Shown here one piece after another: positions 18,576 through 27,341 of a DNA stretch of 64,000 nt. A program made the translations under genes and the position numbers. This DNA comes from an uncultured Acidobacteriota bacterium (GTDB lineage: Bacteria; Acidobacteriota; Terriglobia; Terriglobales; Acidobacteriaceae). How positions within the stretch are numbered: the first letter of the stretch is position 1; every line of letters starts with the position of its first letter. The stretch spans positions 1 to 64,000 of the forward strand of contig CAILAZ010000268.1 in assembly GCA_903832295.1 (NCBI GenBank), given 5' to 3'. The notes under the pieces were generated by a model that saw only the letters and a program-made list of their open reading frames with translations, was not told the DNA's origin and searched no databases.

Positions 18576-18925
18576 ACATATCTTTAAAGTTTGCCAGTCG
18601 TTTCGCTTACGCGAGGGTCCATTCAGGGTCCAAACCCTACTGAATGGATCCGGCAAGCACTCCCGAAACAACCAATCTGTTCGCCGCTCGCAAATTCTCG
18701 GCAACGCTTTGCGCGTCGCCGAGTTCCCTGCATCAGTTTTCACGTACACAAGTGCTTGCCACAATTGTCCGCCGGTATCGACGGCGTGGAGCGTCCAGCC
18801 CTCGCTTTCCCCGCCGCCGGCCTGATTGATGCCAACGGATTGCATTCGCAGGCGTTGGGCATTGTGGTAGCCTTCTGTTGAATAAAGCACCCGGACCCGA
18901 TCTGCAAAAAATCACGGAGGATGAT
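18576..18925. other. Region after tRNA-His, no gene supported
   Basis: 350 nt with short overlapping frames on both strands but no recognisable protein. A strong hairpin TCCATTCAG / CTGAATGGA (18618-18626 with 18640-18648), with partly pairing GGT/ACC inner bases, lies 43 nt past the tRNA. It may terminate the tRNA transcript, though it has no T tract. No integrase remnant could be recognised. Confidence 0.4.
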
Positions 18926-20302
18926 GTGGTGTTTTCGTTGGCACGCAAGGCGTCTTACCTGAGCTTCGCAGTCTCTCTTTTCGTGCTGGCTGGCATCGCG
19001 CAGGATGGCCCTCCGCCTGAGATTCGCGACCATATCAGCGCCTTTGTGAAAGCCGTCAACAGCCCCAGCCCAGCCGACTGGGAGAGCATGGCACAGCAAC
19101 ATTACACGCCCAGCCAGTTGCAGCGCCGCACGTCCGATGAACGTAAGCAATCGTTTGAGCGGCTGCGGCAACTGTTCGGCAACATCTCCATCACGGGCAT
19201 CGAGCGGGAGAGTCCTGATGCGCCGCTTGAACTCCAGGTGAAAGGGGCTACCGGTTCGAGCGGCGTAATTGAAATGGAACTTGAGCCGGCAGCGCCGTAT
19301 CGCATCAATGCCCTACGCGTGCGCGTGGGCGGCCCAGCAGAGCAGGGAAAGCCGGGCATTGTAGCGCCGCCGGTGAACGGCAGCATGTCTGCTGAACAGA
19401 TGGCCCAAGCGCTGGATCCCTACTTTGGGGCTCTTGCGTCCGAAGATAAATTCTCCGGAAATGTCCTGATTGCAAAAGACGGCAAGCCGATCTACGAAAG
19501 ATCCTTTGGCTTTGCCGACCGGGGCGCGAAAATCCCAAACACGTCTGCTACCCGGTTCAACCTCGGCTCGATCAACAAGACGTTTACGCAGACCGCGATT
19601 CAGCAACTGATCTCGGCAGGCAAACTGTCGCTCACAGACACGGTTGGAAAGTTGCTGCCGCAATATCCACAGGAGACGACGCGCACTGCAACCGTGGATC
19701 AACTGCTGCACCACACCGCCGGGGTCGCCAACTTCTTCGGCGATGAATTTTCCGCCGCCGCGAAGGACCGCTTCCGGAGCAATGCCGATTATTACAAGTT
19801 CGTCTCCAACATGAAGCCACTGTTCGCTCCCGGCACAGGCAACCAGTACTGCAACGGCTGCTACATTGTGCTCGGCCAGATTGTTGAGCAACTCTCCGGG
19901 GTGCCGTATGAGAAATACGTGGAAGCGCACGTGTTCATTCCCGCTGGCATGCGCGCAACCGGAGCTCTGCAAGCTGACGCGCTTGAGCCAAACGTCGCTA
20001 TGGGCTACACGCGCCTGGACGGGCCTTTCCGCAGCAACGTGTACACGCGCGGTGCGGCCGGCAGCGCCGCAGGCGGTGGGTATTCCAGCGCAACGGACCT
20101 GCTCGCCTACGCACAGGCCTTGAAAAGCGGGCGCATGCCCGGGGTTCCCGCGGCCAGTGATTTTGGCTTCGCCGGCGGAGCTCCCGGCATCAGCTCATCG
20201 CTCGAACAGAATGGGCCGTGGACGGTGATCGTGCTCACCAACCTGGATCCGCAGCTTGGCGAGGAGCTGGGCAGGGTCGTTGTGCAGGCGTTGGCCCGGT
20301 AG
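18926..20302 (+). CDS. Exported serine hydrolase, beta-lactamase/class C PBP family
   Basis: 458 residues from GTG 18926 (GGAGG 6 nt upstream; GTG 18929 is also possible). After a signal peptide and an N-terminal domain of about 150 residues resembling a DUF3887-like region, the serine hydrolase domain carries SxxK (GSINKTF, about residue 215), YxN-like (QYCNG) and a C-terminal GGAPG element. Such enzymes are D-Ala peptidases or esterases acting outside the cytoplasm. The physiological substrate is unknown. It precedes, but is probably transcribed separately from, the vWA-kinase operon, which has its own promoter. Confidence 0.8.
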   Translation: MVFSLARKASYLSFAVSLFVLAGIAQDGPPPEIRDHISAFVKAVNSPSPADWESMAQQHYTPSQLQRRTSDERKQSFERLRQLFGNISITGIERESPDAPLELQVKGATGSSGVIEMELEPAAPYRINALRVRVGGPAEQGKPGIVAPPVNGSMSAEQMAQALDPYFGALASEDKFSGNVLIAKDGKPIYERSFGFADRGAKIPNTSATRFNLGSINKTFTQTAIQQLISAGKLSLTDTVGKLLPQYPQETTRTATVDQLLHHTAGVANFFGDEFSAAAKDRFRSNADYYKFVSNMKPLFAPGTGNQYCNGCYIVLGQIVEQLSGVPYEKYVEAHVFIPAGMRATGALQADALEPNVAMGYTRLDGPFRSNVYTRGAAGSAAGGGYSSATDLLAYAQALKSGRMPGVPAASDFGFAGGAPGISSSLEQNGPWTVIVLTNLDPQLGEELGRVVVQALAR

Positions 20303-20448
20303 TCCAATCTTAATCGGCATAGGGCGAGAGTCCCTCTCGTTCCCTGCCAAAGCACCGTACAGCGGGTAGGTACGAGGGTTCGAACCGCTCTCTCGAGAGG
20401 GTTTCGCGGAAACCTTGGAAGAGAGGGGCGAACGGGACAATTTCGCTC

Positions 20449-20477
20449 TTGACGGGCAATACTGCCCAGAATACGAT
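20449..20477 (+). promoter_or_regulatory. Sigma70-type promoter of the vWA-PP2C-kinase operon
   Basis: TTGACG (20449-20454), exactly 17 nt, then TACGAT (20472-20477). Predicted start near 20484, 20 nt before the first ATG. The spacer contains GGCA..TGCC arms that could hold an operator. Confidence 0.65.
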
Positions 20478-20503
20478 GAGCCTTCCTATCAGCGGAGGTT
20501 CAG

Positions 20504-21076
20504 ATGCACAGCCTGACCTGGGGCCTTCTCGCGGCCTCTCTGCTTGTCCCCGCTACTCCGCACTCTGCCAACAGCGACACCCCTGCCCTGGATACAAAGG
20601 CTATTGTTCATGCGTGCGGAACGAAGGGCGAACCTGCGTTCAAAGGGAAGCTGTTGGGAAATGTGAGTGAGGAGAGCTTCCGGGAGGCGAAAGACGCGCT
20701 GCTGGGACAGTACGACAGCAAGAAGGTGGACGCGCAGATGATGCAATCGGTATGCACGGTGGCGATGTGGCAGGCAGCCAACCAGGTGCAGGCAAAGCGG
20801 CCGGCGCGGGTAGAAGCTGCGCGGGCGGAAACCGACGTGCTTTCGACTCCGGCGCCCCCGAGAGCGGCTCCACCGGCGCGGGAAGCGGATTCTCCGAATC
20901 TTCAGAAGCAGGTCTCCAAACTCCAGGAGGATGCGAAGAGGGAGAAGGAATCCACGGGGATGACACTGGAAGCGGTGGAAGCGGTTTCACTGCTGGCACT
21001 GGTGTTTGCACTGGTGGCGCTGTATTACTCGTGGTCTGCGACGAGAAAAGCACTGCGGTCAGCGGGTTTGCTGTAA
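20504..21076 (+). CDS. Membrane protein, first gene of the vWA-PP2C-kinase operon
   Basis: 190 residues; GGAGG 5 nt before ATG. An N-terminal signal sequence (about 1-22) is followed by a short domain with two Cys (HACGTKG and QSVCTVAMW), a Pro/Ala-rich linker, a coiled coil (about 128-148) and a C-terminal membrane helix (about 157-178, LLALVFALVALYYSW). The topology suggests an exported domain held at the inner membrane. No family is recognised. It is the first gene after the promoter at 20449 and lies 77 nt before the vWA gene. Confidence 0.65.
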   Translation: MHSLTWGLLAASLLVPATPHSANSDTPALDTKAIVHACGTKGEPAFKGKLLGNVSEESFREAKDALLGQYDSKKVDAQMMQSVCTVAMWQAANQVQAKRPARVEAARAETDVLSTPAPPRAAPPAREADSPNLQKQVSKLQEDAKREKESTGMTLEAVEAVSLLALVFALVALYYSWSATRKALRSAGLL

Positions 21077-21153
21077 GAAGATTTGCACTGCAAGAAGGCC
21101 GAAGTTCCACGTTCCATATCCAAGAGGACAATCTACTTCCCTGACGGAGGGTC

Positions 21154-21858
21154 ATGATGGGGTTCCAGAAGAACAAAGCGAATTCGCTTCATCCACAAGT
21201 TGTCACTCTGATCATTGACGATAGCGGCAGCATGCAGGGCAGCAAGGCGAAGCAGGTGACAGAGGCGGTCCAGGACAACCTGGTGATCACGCTGCAAAGC
21301 CAGAACCTGCAAACGCACGGGTTCCGGTTTCTGCTGAACATTGCGAAGTTCGGGGACAACGTGACTCCGCTGGCGCTGGCGAGCAAGCCGGATGAGGTGA
21401 ACCTGAACGACCTGGTGTTCGAAGGCGAGTCTGGCCAGACAAACATGGCAGAGGCGTTGCGGTGGGCGAAAGAAGCAGTGGAGACGGCACTACAGAAATG
21501 CCGCGCACTGCCGGATTACGCGGAGAACGAATCACCGAACCCGCTGTGCATTTTCTTCAGCGACGGCGAGAACACGGGGAGCGATGTGACCCAGGCGGCG
21601 AACGCTCTGAAGGCCGTGCGCTTTGACGGCGGGCAGGTGGACGTTGTGGCCTGCGGGATTGGATTGCAGCAGAAGGATTTTCCGACGATGGAGGCCATTG
21701 CCTCCGATGTGTCGCTGGCGACCAACATCAGCCCGGACCGGCTGGGAGACTTTATTGCGGAAGTAACGGTGACGGTGTTCAAGGGCGAACAGGCGCAGCA
21801 ACTGATGGAGAGAACCGAAGGCATGGAGCAGGTGCGTGGCCAATCCGGCACGCGTTGA
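21154..21858 (+). CDS. von Willebrand factor A domain protein (TerY-like)
   Basis: 234 residues, essentially one vWA domain. The metal-ion-dependent adhesion site is complete: DxSxS in IDDSGSMQG (about residue 22), the Thr in GQTNMAEA (about 97) and the Asp in FFSDGENTG (about 131). No signal peptide is seen, so it is cytoplasmic. In TerY-P systems such a protein acts as a scaffold or target for a linked kinase and phosphatase. GGAGG is just upstream; ATG 21154 and 21157 are both possible. The 3' end overlaps the PP2C frame by 23 nt. Confidence 0.88.
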   Translation: MMGFQKNKANSLHPQVVTLIIDDSGSMQGSKAKQVTEAVQDNLVITLQSQNLQTHGFRFLLNIAKFGDNVTPLALASKPDEVNLNDLVFEGESGQTNMAEALRWAKEAVETALQKCRALPDYAENESPNPLCIFFSDGENTGSDVTQAANALKAVRFDGGQVDVVACGIGLQQKDFPTMEAIASDVSLATNISPDRLGDFIAEVTVTVFKGEQAQQLMERTEGMEQVRGQSGTR

Positions 21859-23389
21859 GCGGCCGATGACACTCGCACAGGCAGGCGGAAGGCGGCAGTT
21901 CCGGATCGACGAGGAAAGCGACTCGGCGAATGCGCTGATGCTGTTTTCACTGCTGCTGTCCGCAGCGCGGGATGCTGAATTCCATGGCAAGCATTTTGAG
22001 GTGAGCGCGGGGGCGCTGCTGGTGTGGCAGAACTGTTCGCCGCCCACGCTGGAAGATCTAAGGGCGGGAGCACAGTCAGGCCTTGCGCCGGGTTCGTGTC
22101 CACCGGTTCTGAGGAACGCGTGGTACGGAATGCGCGATGGCGCATTCATGGCAACGCTGAAGTATGCGCTGCAACATGCGGCGACGTTCGAGATATCGGA
22201 TGCGCGGCAGATTTGCCGGTTGCTTGCCGGGGTGGCCCAGACCCTGCTGACGGTTGACTCCGAACTTCGCTCGCACAATCTGCTGCTGGCACAGCGATAC
22301 CAGGACGCGGCAATGCAGCGGATGCGGCACTCGACGGTCGCGCGGCCGGAGCCGGCACGCACGGAGGCAATGCTGGCGAGGGCTCCGGAAGCGCGAGTTG
22401 CGGAGCAGCAGCCGACGGCGAGCAGCAGGGCTGCGATGAGCTTGGGGCAACCGTATGCGGAGCGCGTGGATGAACGGGGCGGATATGAGGAAGCGGATGG
22501 GGCGCAAGGCTGGTTTGCGACCAGCCGCGGTCCGCGACACGCGGCAAAGCCGGAAAACCAGGACGCGGCCTACGTGGTTTCCGATGAGAAGGGACGGATG
22601 ATTTTTGCCACCGCGGACGGGGTCAGCACGTCCACGGGGGCGCGATTTGGCGCGGCGGCAACGGTGTTCCTGTTTTGCCAGCGGCTTTGCGAAATGCTGA
22701 AGGAAGAGCCGGAGCCGGGAAGTGAAACCCTGCTGCGCGCGCTGAGCGCGACACAGTTGGACATGGACGGCGTGCTGAATACGGTGCTGGAAAACTGGGA
22801 GCAGCAGGACTTCCGCGAGGTGTACGCGGACATGCCGCGCGAGAGCGCGAAGCGGCTGCTGAGCAACACGCGATCTCCGAAAAAGAGCTGGCCTCCGGGA
22901 CTTTCCTCGACACTGATCGGCGGATTTTTGGCGCGGCGGAGGAATGGGCTTGAAGGCTTTGCGCTGCGGCTGGGAGACGGAGTGATCGAACGGGTGAGCG
23001 GAAATGAGGAGGTGACCCCGATATTCGGGATGGATTCCGAGGTCACGGCAATTTCCGCATTTTTCGGGCCGGGGCCGCTGTGCGCAGGACACCTGGGGAG
23101 CGCCGAGATCAAAGACATACGAGTGGAGAGTGGCGAGCTGCTGCTGATTTCCAGCGATGGGCTGACGCGGGGACACAGCCTGGGTGTGTACCGGGAGCTA
23201 CAGGAACTGCTGGGCGCGGGATTTGCCCGAAAGCTGCCGCGCAATGGCAGCACGGCGCACGAGTTGCTGGAGCTTGCCGGGCGACGCTCGGATGAGCTGC
23301 ATGAGTCGCAAGGCGATTCGCAACTGTTTGCGGACAACCTTGCACTGACGCTGATTTGCCCGACGATGCCGGGAGAACTGCATGGGTAA
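21836..23389 (+). CDS. PP2C-family protein phosphatase with N-terminal helical domain
   Basis: 517 residues from GTG 21836 (ATG 21866, after the vWA stop, is an alternative). Residues 1-165 form a helical domain of unknown family. Residues about 225-510 are a PP2C phosphatase with metal-binding Asp motifs KPENQDAAYV (about 242), FATADGVS (about 260), LLISSDGLTRG (about 440) and ADNLALTL (about 500). It should dephosphorylate Ser/Thr, most simply the targets of the kinase encoded next. Its stop overlaps the kinase start by 8 nt, indicating translational coupling. Confidence 0.87.
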   Translation: MANPARVERPMTLAQAGGRRQFRIDEESDSANALMLFSLLLSAARDAEFHGKHFEVSAGALLVWQNCSPPTLEDLRAGAQSGLAPGSCPPVLRNAWYGMRDGAFMATLKYALQHAATFEISDARQICRLLAGVAQTLLTVDSELRSHNLLLAQRYQDAAMQRMRHSTVARPEPARTEAMLARAPEARVAEQQPTASSRAAMSLGQPYAERVDERGGYEEADGAQGWFATSRGPRHAAKPENQDAAYVVSDEKGRMIFATADGVSTSTGARFGAAATVFLFCQRLCEMLKEEPEPGSETLLRALSATQLDMDGVLNTVLENWEQQDFREVYADMPRESAKRLLSNTRSPKKSWPPGLSSTLIGGFLARRRNGLEGFALRLGDGVIERVSGNEEVTPIFGMDSEVTAISAFFGPGPLCAGHLGSAEIKDIRVESGELLLISSDGLTRGHSLGVYRELQELLGAGFARKLPRNGSTAHELLELAGRRSDELHESQGDSQLFADNLALTLICPTMPGELHG

Positions 23390-24641
23390 GCCATCGGGTC
23401 CGGTCATGCGCGAGGCACTGGATCGCCAGGGCAAGACGATCCTGTGGAAGAAGAGGCGATTGTTTATTCCCGGGGGGTCGCAAAAAGCCGAATTCGAGAT
23501 GGGCGGCGAAGGGCTGGTGCAGCTTGCGATTGATGAAGACACGAAGCTGAAGTACCGGATCAAGTGCTTCTGGGAGCCACACGAGAAGCGGCTCCGGCGC
23601 TCGCAATTGCTGGCGGCGCAGGGGCTGGCCGACCTTTCGAAATCGGTGGCGGATGCGCTGGGCGGCGCTCCATTCGGGGTGCTGGGTTCGCTGGGTCCGA
23701 ACACGCCCTTCGCGGTGATTATGAAGAACGTGGGGGGCATGAGCTGGCAGCACCTCCGGGAGAATGCGAGCGTCGATGCGGTTTATCCGCCGAGGGAGTG
23801 GCCGACGATCGATGTGCGCGCGACCTGGGCGTACGGACTGGCGACGGCGGTGCGGACGATGGAAAGCAGAGGATTTGTGCACGCCGACTTCTCGCCGGGG
23901 AATGTGATGCTGACGGCTTCCGGAGAGACTACGGGCGATATGGCGCTGGTGGATTTCGACTCATTCATCCACCCTTCCGACCCGGAGCCGGACCGCTCCT
24001 GCCGCGGCACACCGGGCTTTGCAGCTCCGGAGATCCACCAGGGGGGGACGGTTGGCAAAGGCACGGACCGGCTGGGAATGGCGATCCTGATCCAGGAGTT
24101 TCTGTGCGTGGGAGACCCGTCGATTTCAAAGGACGAGGCTTTTTCGTGGAGCTACGACCAGGAGACGGAGTTGATCTCAAAGCGCGGCGAGGCGCATCCG
24201 CTGATGACGCGCAAGTATCCGGCGCTGGCGGAGCTGGTGAGGCGCGCGATTGCAGCTCCGACGCGGGAGGGGCGGCCAACACCGAACGACTGGCGGCCGC
24301 TGCTGAAACAGATTGTGATGGACCAGCGGCTGGGTCCGCGACTGAGGGACGGGATCCTCGTTCCTTCCATTGGACCGGACAAGACATGCGTGTACCTGGA
24401 CGCGATCACGGAAATCGACCTGCAGACGACGCCTTTCGCAATCCGGGTGAAACTGCAACGCGATACGGAAGGCAGGGTGAGCTGCGTGGTGCATGCAGGC
24501 GCGGACGTGCGAGTGCAGCATGCGAACAAACCGGGCTGGCTGCGGCTGCAACCGGGAACGCCTACCTATGTGTCCCCGGGGATGGTGCTGTTTGACCGCG
24601 AAGGCAAAATTGCGGCGAAGGTAGTTGCGACGGAGTTGTAA
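23382..24641 (+). CDS. Ser/Thr protein kinase of the vWA-PP2C triad
   Basis: 419 residues; GGGAG precedes ATG. The kinase fold has the ATP-binding Lys in YRIKCFWEP (about 66), catalytic loop HADFSPGN (about 167, Asp and Asn present, Lys replaced by Ser), a metal-binding VDFDS in place of DFG (about 190), GTPGFAAPE (about 210) and the alpha-F Asp in GTDRLGMAI. It should be active, although it belongs to the divergent lineage seen next to PP2C genes. Residues about 345-419 form a beta-rich C-terminal domain of unknown type. No membrane segment is present. A 39-nt gap leads to the GYF/Sel1 gene. Confidence 0.87.
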   Translation: MGKPSGPVMREALDRQGKTILWKKRRLFIPGGSQKAEFEMGGEGLVQLAIDEDTKLKYRIKCFWEPHEKRLRRSQLLAAQGLADLSKSVADALGGAPFGVLGSLGPNTPFAVIMKNVGGMSWQHLRENASVDAVYPPREWPTIDVRATWAYGLATAVRTMESRGFVHADFSPGNVMLTASGETTGDMALVDFDSFIHPSDPEPDRSCRGTPGFAAPEIHQGGTVGKGTDRLGMAILIQEFLCVGDPSISKDEAFSWSYDQETELISKRGEAHPLMTRKYPALAELVRRAIAAPTREGRPTPNDWRPLLKQIVMDQRLGPRLRDGILVPSIGPDKTCVYLDAITEIDLQTTPFAIRVKLQRDTEGRVSCVVHAGADVRVQHANKPGWLRLQPGTPTYVSPGMVLFDREGKIAAKVVATEL

Positions 24642-24680
24642 ATCAGCACTCTGCGGCTTAGCCGCAAGTGGAGCTCAAGC

Positions 24681-26219
24681 ATGAACTTCGAGGTCAGGGT
24701 CAACGGGCAAACGCTGGGGTCGCTCGAGCGAAGCGAAATTGAACGGCGCGCGCCGGCATGGCAGCGGGCGAATGCGGCGGTGGAGATTGTGGTCCCGCAG
24801 ACAAAGACTTCCATGCCGCTGGCGGACTTTCTGGCGTGGACACCGAAGGCCGCGGCGAAACCACAAGCGCCCCCGCCCGGAATGCTGGATCAATTTGATA
24901 TTCCAAGCGGCCATTACCAGGTGGATGTGAACGGGCAGCGGCTGGGCGTTTTGAGCGCCCCGGAGGTGATACGGCGCTCGCGGCACTGGGGCAAGTCCCC
25001 GGTGCAGATTTATAGCCCGCTGATTGGAGTGCTGGGATTGCAGGACTGGCTGGATCGCATGGCGGCGCGCTTTGACCCGATGTTGTGGCCGAGGTCAGCG
25101 GATACAGAGGAATACACGCTGCGGCATGGCGGACAGACGGCGATGCAGGACGTGACACGGGCAGAGATCGAGTGGAGAGCGGCGCAGAATCTTGTGGGCG
25201 CAGGCTGGGAGGTTGGAAGCGCTGGGGGAGGCGCGATCAGCGTGGAGGACTTCCTCGAGGGGCGACCGATTCCGCGCGGGCCGGTGAACGCTCCGCCGCC
25301 GCGAGCGGGACAAGCGGCACAGAGCCAGGCACCGCGGGGAGCATCGCCTTCGGCGGGGGCGGCGGCGGGAGTGAAGGCAGCGGCATTCGCGCCGCTGGTG
25401 TTCGGACCTGGACCTTACTTTGTGAGAATCGCAAACGCAACGCTGGGACCGTTGCAGCGCGACGAGATTGAACGCCGCTCGAAGAGCTGGCCGGCCAACG
25501 CAGCCGAGGTTGGGGAAAACGCGGCGGGACCCTTCGTTCCGCTGGCGGAGTTCCTTCGGATGCCGCTGGCACAACCTGCTGCGCGTCCGCCGAAGCCGCG
25601 GACACGAGGATTGCTCCTGGGCGCGGGAGCCATCTGCGTGCTGTGCCTGGCACTGATTGCTGTAAAGGTGTTGCCGCGAATGACGGATCACAGCGCAGAT
25701 GTGCAGAAGGCGGAAGACGCGATGAAGGCGGGAGATTTCGATGCAGCCTCACAACTGCTGCAGAAGAACAACTCTCCGGAGGCGAAATTTGAACTTGCCT
25801 GCCTGTACAAGAACGGCCTGGGAGTGCAACAGGACACGCAGAAGGCAAGCGAACTGCTGAGGGCATCTGCCGACGCAGGCTTGCCACTGGCGCAGACCAT
25901 GCTCGGGCTGTGGTATGCCAACGGCGATGGGGTGGAGGCCAACACGACCACTGCTGCGAGCTGGTATCGAAAGGCGGCCACGCAGGGGGACTCAAACGCG
26001 TCCGTGCTGCTGGCACTGGCCTACGCGGGAGGCGACGGGGTGGAGCAGGATGCGGGGAAAGCGTTTCTGTGGTTTACGGTGGCGGAGAAACAGGGGAACA
26101 GCTATGCCACCTCCCAAAAGGACCTGATTGGCGACCCGCTGGAAGCAGCACAGAAGGAAGCCGCCGAGCGTGGAGCGGAGGCGGAGTTTGCAAAGCAATC
26201 CGGAGGCAAACATGAATAG
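24681..26219 (+). CDS. Membrane protein with four GYF-like repeats and C-terminal Sel1 repeats
   Basis: 512 residues. Four degenerate repeats of about 50 residues share a pattern Y/F-x-V-x-x-N-G-Q-x-L-G-x-L-x-x-x-E-I-x-R-R ending x-L-x-D-F/W-L. They start near residues 2, 78, 144 and 245 and resemble the cytoplasmic GYF_2 module that binds Pro-rich peptides. One membrane helix (about 309-331, LLLGAGAICVLCLALIAVKV) follows. Sel1/TPR-like repeats (about 360-475, KNGLGVQQDTQKASELL, ANGDGVEANTTTAASWY, AGGDGVEQDAGKAFLWF) lie on the other side. The protein could carry the kinase signal across the membrane. It overlaps the next gene by 8 nt. Confidence 0.75.
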   Translation: MNFEVRVNGQTLGSLERSEIERRAPAWQRANAAVEIVVPQTKTSMPLADFLAWTPKAAAKPQAPPPGMLDQFDIPSGHYQVDVNGQRLGVLSAPEVIRRSRHWGKSPVQIYSPLIGVLGLQDWLDRMAARFDPMLWPRSADTEEYTLRHGGQTAMQDVTRAEIEWRAAQNLVGAGWEVGSAGGGAISVEDFLEGRPIPRGPVNAPPPRAGQAAQSQAPRGASPSAGAAAGVKAAAFAPLVFGPGPYFVRIANATLGPLQRDEIERRSKSWPANAAEVGENAAGPFVPLAEFLRMPLAQPAARPPKPRTRGLLLGAGAICVLCLALIAVKVLPRMTDHSADVQKAEDAMKAGDFDAASQLLQKNNSPEAKFELACLYKNGLGVQQDTQKASELLRASADAGLPLAQTMLGLWYANGDGVEANTTTAASWYRKAATQGDSNASVLLALAYAGGDGVEQDAGKAFLWFTVAEKQGNSYATSQKDLIGDPLEAAQKEAAERGAEAEFAKQSGGKHE

Positions 26220-27330
26220 CCACTTTCCGATGAGAAGCAGGCGCGGGGTTGCATGGATGCTGATGTTTGCGGGGCTCCTGATGCCGGTGGCAGCGCATCC
26301 GACGGCGGGCAGGTTCACGGCCCGGGCACATAGCGTACGGGCAAAGTCCCAGATCATCTCGAACGACCACTACGCGGAAGCGGGGAAGCTGAAGCAGGAG
26401 ATCGCGGCCCTGGAGGAGAAAGCCTCCACGCTGGAAGCACTGGACAGCCAGGTGGATGCAATGCAGAGCGAGGTGGACAGCCGGGAGAGGGAATACGAGG
26501 CGGCGAAGGCAGACGCGGACGCCAAGGATGCCGCGCTTGGGAGAGAGGCAGAGGACGCGAAGTCCACGGCGCAATCCATTGCACAGCAGGTAACGCGAAT
26601 CTGCTCCCAGCTGGGCGGGAGCATGCACGGGTCAGAGCAGTGCGGGTTCATGTGTCCGCAGGACCAGATGAGTCCGTGCGAGCAGAAGGCGCGCTCCTTT
26701 GAAAGCCAGACGGGAGCGCTGATCCCCAAGCTTGAATCACTGGCGAACCTGCTGAGGTCACTCCAGGAGAAGGCGGAAGGGGCGCGGACGCGGAGCGGGG
26801 AAAAGCGGAGGCAATGGGAGGCGGCGAAGGCAGCGCGCGAAAAGAAGCAGAACGAGCTGACGAGCCGGGGCCAGGATTTTGAGAATGAGGCGGCGCGGAT
26901 TGATTTTGAAATCGACTCGGCGCGCTCGTCGTGGAAGCCAACGCTTGGGCCCGCGTATCAACAGCTCAACAACGTGCACTCGAAGTCGGGCAGCGTGGAT
27001 ATCCGGGGCTCCTGCTATGACACGGGCTGCGCGCCAGTGACCCCGGCTCCGGCAGCCAAGGTTCCGGAGCCAGCGACGAAGTCCGCGGCGTATGTAAAGG
27101 CCACGGAGACGCGCACGGAGAATCTGAAGAAGCTGACGGAGAGCGCGGATACGGCGCGTGAAGAACTGAGGAAGGCCGAGGCAAACCATGCGGACGCGCA
27201 GGAACTCCAGCAGCGGCTGAGAGACTACGCGACCAAGGACCAGGCGCGGATATGGGCGGCGTATGAGCTGAAGGCTACATTTCCGGCGAATCTGCTGAAC
27301 GGCGTTGCGCCCACACCTGCCAGCCACTAA
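26212..27330 (+). CDS. Exported coiled-coil protein of the vWA-kinase operon
   Basis: 372 residues; GGAGG 5 nt before ATG 26212. A signal peptide (about 1-30) leads to a long helical coiled coil (about 45-125), a Cys cluster (RICSQLGG, QCGFMCPQDQMSPCEQKA, about 128-162), a second coiled coil (about 165-250), a Cys pair (SCYDTGCAP) and a third helical segment. Paired cysteines suggest disulphides in the periplasm. No known family. Gene order places it as a structural partner of the Sel1 and TPR proteins. Confidence 0.65.
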   Translation: MNSHFPMRSRRGVAWMLMFAGLLMPVAAHPTAGRFTARAHSVRAKSQIISNDHYAEAGKLKQEIAALEEKASTLEALDSQVDAMQSEVDSREREYEAAKADADAKDAALGREAEDAKSTAQSIAQQVTRICSQLGGSMHGSEQCGFMCPQDQMSPCEQKARSFESQTGALIPKLESLANLLRSLQEKAEGARTRSGEKRRQWEAAKAAREKKQNELTSRGQDFENEAARIDFEIDSARSSWKPTLGPAYQQLNNVHSKSGSVDIRGSCYDTGCAPVTPAPAAKVPEPATKSAAYVKATETRTENLKKLTESADTAREELRKAEANHADAQELQQRLRDYATKDQARIWAAYELKATFPANLLNGVAPTPASH

Positions 27331-27341
27331 CGAGGACGACG

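Noticed and set aside
18564-18890. Possible integrase remnant after tRNA-His
   Set aside because: No recombinase motif (R...HxxR...Y) could be seen in any frame.
20332-20401. tRNA-like T-arm (GGGTTCGAACC) framed by CCCTCTCG / CGAGAGGG
   Set aside because: Acceptor, D and anticodon arms cannot be folded with normal spacing. Probably a hairpin terminator region or degenerate remnant.
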